NCBI GenBank assembly: GCA_018819175.1 | Contig: JAHJQQ010000025.1 | Coordinates: forward strand, 40,140 to 104,139 | DNA from: Gammaproteobacteria bacterium | GTDB lineage: Bacteria; Pseudomonadota; Gammaproteobacteria; Thiohalobacterales; Thiohalobacteraceae | Direction: 5' to 3' | Length of the DNA stretch: 64,000 nt | Part shown: positions 15,734 through 24,544 of the stretch, one piece after another | How positions within the stretch are numbered: position 1 is the stretch's first letter | Layout of the letters: the number at the start of each line of letters is the position of its first letter | Notes under the pieces: generated by a model | What the model was told of the DNA's origin: nothing | Seen by the model: the letters and a program-made list of their open reading frames with translations, nothing else | The model's database searches: none | Position numbers and translations under genes: made by a program

Positions 15734-17299
15734 GTGAACCGTAATCTGATAGGTTTTATTAGCATCCTTCTCATCGGTAGCATCGCCATCGTTGGCACTT
15801 ACTTCGGACTGCCTTGGTGGCAAGCCTACCAACAAAAGGCCAGTTCCGACGCCGCCGGCGCTCGCGGCACTTTAACCATCGGCGTGGATAACTGGATTGG
15901 CTATTTCCCACTGTGCGGCAAAGAAATGCGGAAACGCATGCATGATGCAGGCTATCTGCTCAAATGCATTGACGATGGCGCCGATTACCCGGGACGCATG
16001 AAGAAACTTCGCAGCGGCGAACTCGATCTTGCTGTTGCCACGGTTGATTCCTTTCTCTTGAATGGTGCGAAGGAAAACTTCCCTGGCACAGTCATTATGG
16101 TCATTGACGAATCCAAAGGCGGTGACGCCATCGTGGCACGTGCAGCACGCATCGCCAGCATCGATGATCTAAAGAACAAGCCCAGTTACAAAATCGCCCT
16201 CACGCCGGACTCGCCGAGTGAGCATCTCCTCAAAGCCGTATCCGTACACTTCGATGTCCCGCAACTGCGTTCACAACAAACCGCTTGGCGCCAAGATGTC
16301 GGGGGATCGTCCGAGGCCCTTGCCCAACTGACCACGGGCAATGTCGATGTAGCCGTGCTGTGGGAACCGGACGTCACCAAGGCCTTAGCCAACAAGGAAT
16401 TCGTCAAGATCCTTGGCACAGACAATACAGAGAAATTGATTGTCGATGTCCTGCTTGCCAGCCATGACACCAACCAACGCAAAGCTGATACCATCGCCAT
16501 TTTACTGGCGAACTATTTCCGGGTGCTGAAATTCTATCGTGACAACGAGGGTAACCTGGTTGATGAGATACGTGCTGGCGTGAAACTCTCCGAGCCGCAA
16601 ATAACCGCCATGCTGCGCGGCGTTAAATGGGTCAACCTGGCTGAGAATGCCCGTTTCTGGTTTGGCATTGGCACCGGCATGTCACTGGCAAGTGAAGGGC
16701 TGGTGGATACCTTGGAATCGGCTGCGCAGATACTGGTCGATGCCGGCGACTTCAGCAGCAGCCCAATCCCGAACCGCGACCCCTACCGACTCCAACACAG
16801 CCGCTTCATCGAGAGCCTATATACTCAAGGCGATGCCGGGCTATTTGGCAACATGGCCAGCACAGAAACTGTGGGCAGCACGGATAGCAACACACTCAAA
16901 GACCTACCCGCTAGCGTCTGGAACAAACTGATTGAAGTCGGCACGCTGCGGATACGTCCGATCAACTTCCAAAGCGGTACTGCAGAACTGAGTCAAGAGG
17001 GAAAGCTCGAACTCGATGCAGCTGCAGAGAACCTCAAACACTATCCGAACTTCCGCGTTGTGGTAAAGGGTCATACGGGTCTACGTGGCGATCCCGCGGC
17101 CAACACCACCTTGTCTGCACAACGTGCCGCCAGTGTGCGGAAGTACCTCATGGTCACCCATCAAATTGCCGCTGAGCGCCTGCATGCTGTCGGATTGGGA
17201 GCAGACCAACCATTGAAACGCTCGGCGGATGAATCAGATCGAGCCTATGAATACCGCCTGCCGCGGGTTGAACTCTATCTCGTTTCTGATGCGCTTTAG
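15734..17299 (+). CDS. Solute-binding protein fused to an OmpA-type peptidoglycan-binding domain (2)
   Basis: The 521-residue product begins with an uncleaved-looking membrane segment (LIGFISILLIGSIAIVGTYF), then a periplasmic binding domain at about residues 45-330 (LTIGVDNWIGYFPLCGKEM, LTTGNVDVAVLWEPDV), typical of NitT/TauT-type receptors. The C-terminal OmpA domain has FQSGTAEL, GHTG and a perfect NxxLSxxRAxxVxxxL match (NTTLSAQRAASVRKYL from residue 457). It therefore seems anchored in the inner membrane and also able to hold peptidoglycan. The start codon is GTG with only a weak AGGG site. It shares its architecture with the gene at 13181 but is clearly diverged from it, so an old duplication is likely. 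The ligand is unknown. Confidence 0.82.
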   Translation: MNRNLIGFISILLIGSIAIVGTYFGLPWWQAYQQKASSDAAGARGTLTIGVDNWIGYFPLCGKEMRKRMHDAGYLLKCIDDGADYPGRMKKLRSGELDLAVATVDSFLLNGAKENFPGTVIMVIDESKGGDAIVARAARIASIDDLKNKPSYKIALTPDSPSEHLLKAVSVHFDVPQLRSQQTAWRQDVGGSSEALAQLTTGNVDVAVLWEPDVTKALANKEFVKILGTDNTEKLIVDVLLASHDTNQRKADTIAILLANYFRVLKFYRDNEGNLVDEIRAGVKLSEPQITAMLRGVKWVNLAENARFWFGIGTGMSLASEGLVDTLESAAQILVDAGDFSSSPIPNRDPYRLQHSRFIESLYTQGDAGLFGNMASTETVGSTDSNTLKDLPASVWNKLIEVGTLRIRPINFQSGTAELSQEGKLELDAAAENLKHYPNFRVVVKGHTGLRGDPAANTTLSAQRAASVRKYLMVTHQIAAERLHAVGLGADQPLKRSADESDRAYEYRLPRVELYLVSDAL

Positions 17300-17302
17300 A
17301 CC

Positions 17303-18136
17303 ATGTCCGATCCGCGCTTGACCAAACGCATAAGCACGACGCAATTACGCAAGGTGGCACTGGGCAAGACCTTCCAGCATCCGTTGACTTTGCTTTCTAC
17401 TGCGGCTGGTCTGTTGGGCGGACTGACACTGGGCCTATTCGGCGCTGCGACCGTAACCACCGCCGTTACCATCGGTGGCCTCAGCATCGGCCTCGGCAGC
17501 TGGGCACTTAATTATTTCATGCGCAAGGATATCCTTGCCGCCGAACATCTGCAGACCGTGCATGCTGCCATGCACAAAGAAGAACAAATGCTATTAGATT
17601 CAGTGCGTACGGATCTTGCTACTTGCACCAGCTATAAAAACGGGCGCGACCATGCCGAGCAGGCAATGACCCAGTTTGAGATGATCCAGGCCCGTTTCGA
17701 AACCTTCCGGTCCTTAATAAGTAGCAAATTCAGGCCGGGTGAATTCACGGCAGGACGGTTCCTAGTGTCAGCCGAGCAGGTCCACCTGTCGGTGCTCGAC
17801 AATCTGCAAGGCATTGCCAATCGTCTAAGAAGCATCAGCACTATCGATCCGGCATACACGGAAGAACGACGCGCAGTCCTACAAAGCCTTGACACACTCG
17901 CCGAGGCCGACACGGATGAACTGCATACCCTAGACAAACGCATGCAGCTGTTGAACGAGCAACTGGAACGCATCAACGGTATTCTGACCCTAAATGAAAG
18001 GGCACTGACCGAATTTGACAGAATGAACACCAGTGTGGCGCAAATGAAAGGCATCTCCGACCGCGCCACACTGGATATAACAAGTGCAACTGAAGAGCTT
18101 CAAGAGTTGGCCCAGCGCGTTAAAAAGCTATCCTGA
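17303..18136 (+). CDS. XpaC-like membrane coiled-coil protein
   Basis: The 277 residues begin with a basic stretch, two closely spaced membrane segments (about 28-48 and 50-72, rich in Gly/Leu/Thr), and then about 200 residues of helical, heptad-rich sequence (LLNEQLERINGILTLNERAL). That layout, and the position three bases after one gene and directly before telA, match the XpaC family (named for 5-bromo-4-chloroindolyl phosphate hydrolysis), which is paired with TelA/YaaN proteins in Bacillus. No phosphatase catalytic motif is visible, so a structural or partner role at the inner membrane is more likely. Assignment rests on architecture and neighbourhood, not on a clear motif. Confidence 0.55.
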   Translation: MSDPRLTKRISTTQLRKVALGKTFQHPLTLLSTAAGLLGGLTLGLFGAATVTTAVTIGGLSIGLGSWALNYFMRKDILAAEHLQTVHAAMHKEEQMLLDSVRTDLATCTSYKNGRDHAEQAMTQFEMIQARFETFRSLISSKFRPGEFTAGRFLVSAEQVHLSVLDNLQGIANRLRSISTIDPAYTEERRAVLQSLDTLAEADTDELHTLDKRMQLLNEQLERINGILTLNERALTEFDRMNTSVAQMKGISDRATLDITSATEELQELAQRVKKLS

Positions 18137-18148
18137 GAGGACATCACC

Positions 18149-19363
18149 ATGAACCAAGACGCCAATGCGACGCAAACATCGACCGCCAAGCTGGAAGCTC
18201 AACAACCGGCCAGTATCAAGGCCGACCTGAACCTCCACGACCCGAGCACTGTCGCAGACGCAGCCGCGCAGGATCCGGAGTTGGTGGCCAAGGCAGAACA
18301 ATTCGTTGCCGTACTACTGGAAATTGACCCCGCAGATGTTAACTCACGTGGAACGGGTACTAGCGCCGTCGAGACCATGGGCCTCGACCTACAGCGGCGT
18401 GCCGCGCAAAAAAGCCAGATGCTCAAGCAACCGGTACACAAACTCGCCCAGCGCAGCGAAGATGGCGGCGAGGTTGCCAATGCACTCGTCGACCTGAAAA
18501 TGGAAGTCGAAAATCTCGACCCGGGCGAAGTCGATTTCGAGCCAGGCTGGTTCACTCGCCTGCTCGGCCGCATCCCTGGTGTAGGCACGCCTTTGAAGCG
18601 CTACTTCACCCGCTTTGAAAGTGCCCAGACAGTCATTGATGCGATCATACGCAGCCTTGAAGTTGGCCGCGATCAATTGACGCGTGACAACGTCACGCTG
18701 ACGGATGATCAGAAGATCATGCGAGAACTAACCATCAAACTAGAGCGGACTACCCAGCTCGGCATCCTGATCGACCATAAACTTCAGGAACGTCTGGACA
18801 ATGAACTGCAGGCAGGCAGTGATAAACATCGATTTGTTGCAGAAGAACTCCTGTTCCCGTTGCGTCAGCGCATCATTGATCTCCAGCAACAACTGGCGGT
18901 CAACCAACAGGGTGTCCTGGCCAGTGAGTTGATCATCCGAAATAACAAAGAATTGATACGTGGCGTGAACCGCGCCCTGAACGTCACCGTCAGTGCCTTG
19001 CACGTTGGCGCCACTGTAGCGATCGCTCTAGCGAATCAGAAAGTCGTGATCGACAAGATCGATGCCGTCAATAAAACCACCTCTGATCTGATTGCCGGTA
19101 CCGCCAAGCGTCTGCGTACGCAAGGCGCTCAGATCCATAAACAAGCCGCCAGTGCCCAGATTGAGGTGGAAACACTAAAGGCAGCCTTTGTAGACATTCA
19201 TGCCGCTTTGAATGATATTGCCACTTTCCGCCAGAATGCCCTGCCGCAAATGGCGCAGACCGTCCTGGAACTCGATCGCCTCACCAAGGAGACCGAAGAT
19301 ACGATCAAGGATATCGAGGCGGGCAATGCAGCACGCCCCAAAATAGACATCTCCATCGAATAA
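18149..19363 (+). CDS. telA: TelA family (toxic anion resistance) protein
   Basis: TelA proteins are long helical cytoplasmic proteins first tied to tellurite and toxic-anion resistance; their biochemical role is not settled. The 404-residue product has the family's features. An acidic N-terminal region is followed by FTRLLGRIPGVGTPLKRYF at about 150, a long coiled-coil core (IIDLQQQLAVNQQGVLASEL), and the hallmark C-terminal stretch in which IDAVNKTTSDLIAGTA precedes a helix with IEVETLKAAFVDIHAAL. The ribosome site GAGAGGA is good. It lies 12 bases after the XpaC-like gene, reproducing the XpaC-TelA pairing seen elsewhere, but no terB/C/D/E genes are present. A helper role for the membrane complex encoded here is inferred. 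Confidence 0.88.
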   Translation: MNQDANATQTSTAKLEAQQPASIKADLNLHDPSTVADAAAQDPELVAKAEQFVAVLLEIDPADVNSRGTGTSAVETMGLDLQRRAAQKSQMLKQPVHKLAQRSEDGGEVANALVDLKMEVENLDPGEVDFEPGWFTRLLGRIPGVGTPLKRYFTRFESAQTVIDAIIRSLEVGRDQLTRDNVTLTDDQKIMRELTIKLERTTQLGILIDHKLQERLDNELQAGSDKHRFVAEELLFPLRQRIIDLQQQLAVNQQGVLASELIIRNNKELIRGVNRALNVTVSALHVGATVAIALANQKVVIDKIDAVNKTTSDLIAGTAKRLRTQGAQIHKQAASAQIEVETLKAAFVDIHAALNDIATFRQNALPQMAQTVLELDRLTKETEDTIKDIEAGNAARPKIDISIE

Positions 19364-19393
19364 AAAAGCCAACTACGCTCAGAGGATCTGACT

Positions 19394-20434
19394 ATGCGCA
19401 AGCTTCTAAAAGCCCTCGCCATTTGCACCCTATTCTGTACGTCTACCGTGTCCGCGAAACAGACGTTCGACATCTGCTGGTCACATTACACTGGCTGGGA
19501 ACCTTGGGCCTATGCGGACGAAAGCGGCATTTTGAAAAAATGGGGCGACAAATACAACATCAATCTGAAGCTCACCCTGGTAAACGACTACATCGAGTCA
19601 ATCAATCTTTACACCACCGGTAAATTCGCTGCCTGCGTGATGACCAATATGGACGCCCTGACAATCCCATCTGTCGGCGGCATAGACAGCACTGCGCTGA
19701 TCATTGGCGATTTTTCCAATGGCAACGACGGCATCGTCATGAAACAGGGCGATTCGGTCAAGGCCCTGAAAGGCCGTAAGGTCAACCTGGTCGAATTGTC
19801 GGTATCCCATTATCTGCTCTCGCGCGCACTCGAAATGAACGGCATGAGCGAGCGTGATTTGACGGTCGTCAATACCAGTGACGCCGATATCGGCTCCATT
19901 TTCCTGTCGGATGCCAATGCGGCGGCCGTCACCTGGAACCCCATTCTGCTGCAACTGCATTCCGATAAGGATGCGGCCCTGGTATTCGACTCCAGCAAGA
20001 TCCCCGGTGAGATCATCGACATGATGGTCGTCAAAACTGCAGAGCCTGACACGCTCAAAAAGGCCCTGACGGGCGCTTGGTACGAAACTATGACCATTAT
20101 GTCCGGCAAGAACAAAGCCGCCAAGGAAGCCATCGCATTGATGGCCAAAACCGCCGGTGGCACGGTCGCTGAATACGAGGCGCAACTTAAAACCACGGCC
20201 ATGTTCTATACCGCTGCTGAAGCCACGCAATTCACTACCGGCGCCAAACTTCGTGACACCATGGATTACGTCCGCACCTTCTCGTACGATCGTGGACTTT
20301 TCGGTGAAGGTGCCCGCAGCAAAGATGATGTCGGGATAGCCTTCCCGGACGGCTCGGTACTTGGCAACAAAGACAATGTCAAACTACGCTTTGACTCCCG
20401 TTATATGCAGATGGCAGCGGACGGAAAACTCTGA
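19394..20434 (+). CDS. Periplasmic ABC solute-binding protein (NitT/TauT type)
   Basis: The signal peptide (about 21 residues, ending VSA) is followed by a single type 2 binding domain: FDICWSHYTGWEPWAYADES, LYTTGKFAACVMTNMDALTI, KGRKVNLVELSVSHYLLSRA, AAAVTWNPIL. The 346-residue length and this N-terminus recall the receptor family annotated for urea-carboxylase-linked ABC transporters, but no urea carboxylase or allophanate hydrolase gene is in the window, so the substrate is left open. It has no OmpA domain and stands directly before the permease gene (2 bases), so it is probably the free receptor that delivers ligand to the importer. The AGAGGA site supports the start. Confidence 0.88.
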   Translation: MRKLLKALAICTLFCTSTVSAKQTFDICWSHYTGWEPWAYADESGILKKWGDKYNINLKLTLVNDYIESINLYTTGKFAACVMTNMDALTIPSVGGIDSTALIIGDFSNGNDGIVMKQGDSVKALKGRKVNLVELSVSHYLLSRALEMNGMSERDLTVVNTSDADIGSIFLSDANAAAVTWNPILLQLHSDKDAALVFDSSKIPGEIIDMMVVKTAEPDTLKKALTGAWYETMTIMSGKNKAAKEAIALMAKTAGGTVAEYEAQLKTTAMFYTAAEATQFTTGAKLRDTMDYVRTFSYDRGLFGEGARSKDDVGIAFPDGSVLGNKDNVKLRFDSRYMQMAADGKL

Positions 20435-20436
20435 TC

Positions 20437-21261
20437 ATGTCCATCAAACGCAGCATCTGGGGACTGCATGGATTGGCTCCCATCTGGCTGCAGCGCACGT
20501 TCGCGCTGACGCCATTTGTATCGCTGGTCTTATTGTATGTGATCGCATCCGATTACAGATTGGAAATAAACCCACAAGACAAGCTGCTGCCCTCGCTTGG
20601 TCAGATCAGCGATTCGGTCGAGCGACTTGCATTCAACCCTGATCCGCGCACCGGCGATTACATCCTGTTAAAAGATACCCTATCGAGCCTGTCCCGGCTC
20701 GGCATCGGTATCGGCCTGGCGTCCATCACCGGTTTGTTGCTTGGTTTGAATATCGGACTGATCCCCGCCACTCGACATCTACTGATGCCATTTATGACGT
20801 TCATTTCCATTGTCCCGCCGTTGGCGATCCTGCCTATTCTGTTCATCACCTTCGGTGTCGATGAACTGGCCAAGGTCATGCTGATATTCATTGGCACCTT
20901 CCCGCTCATAACCCGCGATATCGTGCTGACTGTCAGGACCACACCCGCGGAGCAGATCACCAAGGCACTCACTCTGGGTGCAACCACGACTCAAGTTATC
21001 TACAGAATCGTCATGCCGCAGGTATTGCCCAAGCTGATAGACACTGTACGCCTCTCACTAGGCGCAGGCTGGTTGTTCCTGATCGCCTCGGAGGCAATCG
21101 CCTCCACCGATGGCCTGGGTTATCGCATCTTCCTGGTGCGGCGCTATCTGGCCATGGACGTGATCATCCCCTACGTACTGTGGATTACCTTTCTGGGCTT
21201 CGTTATCGATTGGTTGCTACAACAACTGATCGCCAAACGCTTCCCATGGTACAGACGCTGA
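20437..21261 (+). CDS. ABC transporter permease (SsuC/TauC-like)
   Basis: The 274-residue inner-membrane protein has about six hydrophobic segments and the EAA loop that docks on the ATPase (EQITKALTLGATTTQVIYRI, then MPQVLPKLI), as in the binding-protein-dependent transport superfamily of sulfonate, taurine and nitrate importers. It starts 2 bases after the receptor gene and is followed 15 bases later by the ATPase gene. With a single permease gene, the transporter would be a homodimeric permease plus two ATPases. An extra periplasmic segment (residues about 48-78, KLLPSLGQISDSVERLAFN) lies after the first membrane helix, as is usual for this subfamily. Confidence 0.93.
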   Translation: MSIKRSIWGLHGLAPIWLQRTFALTPFVSLVLLYVIASDYRLEINPQDKLLPSLGQISDSVERLAFNPDPRTGDYILLKDTLSSLSRLGIGIGLASITGLLLGLNIGLIPATRHLLMPFMTFISIVPPLAILPILFITFGVDELAKVMLIFIGTFPLITRDIVLTVRTTPAEQITKALTLGATTTQVIYRIVMPQVLPKLIDTVRLSLGAGWLFLIASEAIASTDGLGYRIFLVRRYLAMDVIIPYVLWITFLGFVIDWLLQQLIAKRFPWYRR

Positions 21262-21276
21262 GACCAGGACAACCCC

Positions 21277-22146
21277 ATGATGAACGAACTGAAAACTCGC
21301 AATCTCCTGCATCTGGAAGATGTGTACAAATCGTACGGCGACAAGCTGGTCCTGGACGACATCGATCTGTCGGTAGCGGCTGGTGAATTCTGCACAGTGG
21401 TTGGCCCCAGTGGCTGTGGGAAATCTACCCTGCTGCGCATCATTATCGGCCAGGAACGCGCGACGTCCGGCACGGTATTCATCGACGGAAAAGAAGTAGG
21501 CAATCCAGATCCGACTCGCGGCATCGTTTATCAACGCTATTCCCTCTTTCCGCATCTAACCGTGCTGGAAAATGTCCTGTTGGGCAAGGAACTCGCGTTC
21601 AGTTATCTCAAACGCGACATGGCCCATCGGCAATTTCGTGATGAAGCTATGGCCATGCTGGAACGCGTCCGGCTTGCCGATCACGTACATAAATACCCGC
21701 ATGAACTCTCAGGCGGTATGCAACAACGCGTCGCTATCGCGCAAACTCTGATCAAGCGTCCGAAAATAGTCATGATGGATGAACCTTTCGGCGCGCTGGA
21801 CCCCGGTGTGCGCGAGGATCTGCAACTGTTCCTGCTGGAACTCTGGGAAGAGATCGGCATGACCGTGTTCTTCGTCACCCACGATCTCGAGGAAGGCGTC
21901 TTTCTGGGAACACGGCTGATCGTACTCTCTCAGTACTACAGTACTGAAGGCTCTAAACACAAACACGGCGCGAAGATCGTCGCCGATCACTCGCTCCCCA
22001 AGAATGTTTTATCGACTCGAGTCAAGCGCGCACAGGAATTCTCCGCGCTGCTTGAAGAGGTGCGTCGCGAAGGTTTCGATCCAGCACACTTGCAACACAT
22101 CGACGCCTTCAATTTGAAACACAAGGACTCGTTTGCCACTCGCTGA
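21277..22146 (+). CDS. ABC transporter ATP-binding protein (SsuB/TauB-like)
   Basis: The ATPase powers the permease encoded just upstream. All motifs are intact: Walker A GPSGCGKST at residues 43-51, the Q-loop region IVYQRYSLFPHLT, the signature LSGGMQQRVAIAQ near 144, Walker B VMMDEPFGALDP near 165 and the switch His in FFVTHDLEEG. The 289 residues are some 30 longer than the SsuB norm. Part of the excess is a tail after residue 245 (FSALLEEVRREGFDPAHLQH), which might regulate it. It ends 15 bases from the convergent AAA+ gene. The sequence gives Y in place of the common Q-loop Q-N-x-A order (YQRYSLFP), a modest deviation. Confidence 0.93.
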   Translation: MMNELKTRNLLHLEDVYKSYGDKLVLDDIDLSVAAGEFCTVVGPSGCGKSTLLRIIIGQERATSGTVFIDGKEVGNPDPTRGIVYQRYSLFPHLTVLENVLLGKELAFSYLKRDMAHRQFRDEAMAMLERVRLADHVHKYPHELSGGMQQRVAIAQTLIKRPKIVMMDEPFGALDPGVREDLQLFLLELWEEIGMTVFFVTHDLEEGVFLGTRLIVLSQYYSTEGSKHKHGAKIVADHSLPKNVLSTRVKRAQEFSALLEEVRREGFDPAHLQHIDAFNLKHKDSFATR

Positions 22147-22161
22147 TCCGCTCGACATGCA

Positions 22162-23976
22162 TCAATCCTCGGCCAAATCATCCGCTGTCAGTGTGTTCAG
22201 CACAGACTTGTCGAAGTCGGCGGGTTTACCGAGCCGGACCAAACGCGACGCCTGCTGCTTATAGGCCTCTTCGAGGATATTGCGCACCTCACGTGCATTG
22301 CCGAAGTTATCACCTCTAGCTTGCAATCCCAGCAAGCGCGTGCGCAGGATAGTCAAGGCCGCGTCTTCCAGTTGATAGCCATGCGCATTCGCCATATCGC
22401 CCGCGATTTCCATTAGGTCATCCAGACTGAAATCCGGGAATTCCAGCAGCAGCGGGATACGGCTACGCAAGCCTGGATTCGCATCCAGAAAATCATCCAT
22501 TGGACCCGTATAGCCAGCCAGTATGAGGGCGAACTGCTGGCGATAATCCTCCATGGATTTGAGGAGTGTAGCGATCGCCTCCTGGCCATAGGCATCGCGC
22601 CGAGCACTCAATGCATAGGCCTCGTCGATAAACAGGACACCGCCCAGTGCATGCTCGACCATCTCCCGTGTCTTGATAGCGGTCTGCCCTTCATAGCCAG
22701 CCACCAACTGCGAACGATCTGCCTCCACCAGATGACCGGATGGCAGAATACCCAAGTCGCGGAATATATCTCCAACCAAACGTGCCACGGTGGTCTTGCC
22801 GGTACCGGGATTCCCGGTAAAGATCATGTGCAGACTGACATTCGGGATGACACCATCTGCATTGCGCGCCTTGGCCACAGCCATGTAATTGGCCAGCTCG
22901 GTAATCTCGCGCTTGATGTTGACGAGGCCACGCAAGGCCTGCAGTTTTTCCAAAGCCGTCGTGGGGCCAGGCGCCCCGCCCGCTGATGCCAGCGGATGGT
23001 CGCTGATATCAGCGTCCTCAAGCGTATTAAGCTCGACCAAACTCAGGCTACCCAACTCCATACGGCTGAGACGTTCGCTTTGTCTACCGATCGCGCGCTC
23101 GAACAAATTGCGCACCTCACGGCCATTGCCAAAATAACGGCTCTTGCGCTGGCGGGTGATTTCGTTCATCGCCAGTCGCCGACCAATTGGTGTCACCTGC
23201 AGATCGGCCTTGCCCAACATGCGGTCAAACATGACGGCCAGTTCAGCGTCCGTAAAATCCTCGAACTCAATAAAATTTGGAATCCGACTTTGCAGACCAG
23301 GATTCGAGCGCAGGAACTCGCGCATTTCATCCGAGTAACCGGCAAGAATCACAATCAGGTCATCACGTAAATCTTCGATCAATTTGAGCAGCGTATCGAT
23401 GCACTCCTTGCCATATTGATCGGAGTCACCGTTAATAATGCTGTAGGCCTCATCAATAAACAGCACACCGCCTTTGGCACTCTCAACTATCTTGGCCGTT
23501 TTTGGTGCAGTACCGCCCATATGCTCGGAAACCAGATCATGGCGAGTAACCTCGACCAGATGCCCCTTGGAGAGCAGCCCCAATTGACGTATCTCCTGCG
23601 CATAGTAGCGGGCGAAGGTTGTCTTGCCGGTGCCAGGATTGCCAGAAAAGACTGCATGCAAAGTCACCTTATGGGGCTTCAATTCGCGTAACTTGCGTTC
23701 GTTATTAACCCGCGCCATGGCGATCACCTGATTGATCGCCGCCTTTGCTGCAGCCTGGCCGATCAGGTCGTCTGACCGCAACATCACTATCTCAGCATCC
23801 GCAGGCGGCGATTTGGCTTTATCTGAAGCGGGTTCAACAGGATTCTTTCCAGCCGGTGAAGCCACTGCATTGACTGATACCGCATCCGTTTTAGTGGTGC
23901 GATCACGCACCTTTTCATAGACCGCATCGCCCCAGATGCTGCGCAGGAACGCCTCTTCGTTCTCTGTCCAGTTCAT
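22162..23976 (-). CDS. Tandem AAA+ ATPase of the CbxX/CfqX-SpoVK type
   Basis: The 604-residue cytoplasmic protein has two AAA+ modules. The first has Walker A GNPGTGKTT near residues 112-120 and Walker B GVLFIDEAY near 170-178. The second has Walker A near 388-396 and Walker B near 446-454. Both carry the G-x-E/M-G-x-T pore-side motif and the FGN-REVRN sensor/arginine region typical of the CbxX/CfqX group, whose members remodel protein complexes (for instance Rubisco activase CbbX, EccA of type VII secretion). Start at 23976 follows AAGGGG at good spacing. The frame runs open upstream to 24303 without a better site. It is convergent with the ABC ATPase gene (15-base gap), so it is probably part of the same locus under its own promoter. 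Confidence 0.9.
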   Translation of the reverse strand: MNWTENEEAFLRSIWGDAVYEKVRDRTTKTDAVSVNAVASPAGKNPVEPASDKAKSPPADAEIVMLRSDDLIGQAAAKAAINQVIAMARVNNERKLRELKPHKVTLHAVFSGNPGTGKTTFARYYAQEIRQLGLLSKGHLVEVTRHDLVSEHMGGTAPKTAKIVESAKGGVLFIDEAYSIINGDSDQYGKECIDTLLKLIEDLRDDLIVILAGYSDEMREFLRSNPGLQSRIPNFIEFEDFTDAELAVMFDRMLGKADLQVTPIGRRLAMNEITRQRKSRYFGNGREVRNLFERAIGRQSERLSRMELGSLSLVELNTLEDADISDHPLASAGGAPGPTTALEKLQALRGLVNIKREITELANYMAVAKARNADGVIPNVSLHMIFTGNPGTGKTTVARLVGDIFRDLGILPSGHLVEADRSQLVAGYEGQTAIKTREMVEHALGGVLFIDEAYALSARRDAYGQEAIATLLKSMEDYRQQFALILAGYTGPMDDFLDANPGLRSRIPLLLEFPDFSLDDLMEIAGDMANAHGYQLEDAALTILRTRLLGLQARGDNFGNAREVRNILEEAYKQQASRLVRLGKPADFDKSVLNTLTADDLAED

Positions 23977-24544
23977 GGTACCCCTTTTCTTTGCAGAGAC
24001 TGACCGACAGTGCCGCCAATAGTAGCGGAGAATAACCAGCATCGTTAAGCAAATATCACGATGGAACCTTTGATTAGTTTGATCAAGTGAGCAGATGCAA
24101 GGTACAGACAGACAAAAAACGAAGTTTACACAGCGTAAATGAGTATTGTGAGCCCAGCTGCAACGCGGCAGATGCCACTTCAGCGAATTAATCAGAGGTT
24201 CCCTTAGGTCAACAAACCCCTTCAGCTGACTATCCACCTGGCGCCACGAACACCACAACAAATGACCGAATTTATGATGCATGAGCGACTTCACAGTGTA
24301 CATTCGCAGATGCGGAATCAGGTCAGTTTTGCTCTGCGCGCCGAGTGCGCGAAGGAGATGACCTTTGACACAGGGCTAGCTAAACGTAAAAATTCTGCCT
24401 TTTTAATAGCTCAAAAAGGCCTGAAGTGGCATTGATAAACTCGTGTAGATACTGCCAGAGACTGAACTTAACTCGGCAGCTATACCATCATGCTGCCCCG
24501 AAAACATCACTGCCAGTTTAATCTCCCAACGCCACAGTGTTAAG
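23977..24544. other. Gene-free region between the AAA+ gene and the M23 peptidase gene
   Basis: No gene is supported. The minus-strand frame stays open to 24303 but lacks coding character. An AT-rich hairpin (GCCTTTTT at 24397-24404, AAAAAGGC at 24413-24420) is present. The divergent promoters of both flanking genes should lie here. Confidence 0.45.

Noticed and set aside
17303..18136. Calling the XpaC-like protein a phosphatase
   Set aside because: No catalytic motif is visible; the family's name comes from an indirect phenotype.
19394..20434. Calling the free receptor a urea-binding protein
   Set aside because: The resemblance is only to a family label from urea-carboxylase loci, and no urea carboxylase, allophanate hydrolase or urease gene is present.
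23977..24303. Upstream extension of the AAA+ gene
   Set aside because: The extra 109 residues have no AAA+ or coding character, and a good AAGGGG site marks the start at 23976.
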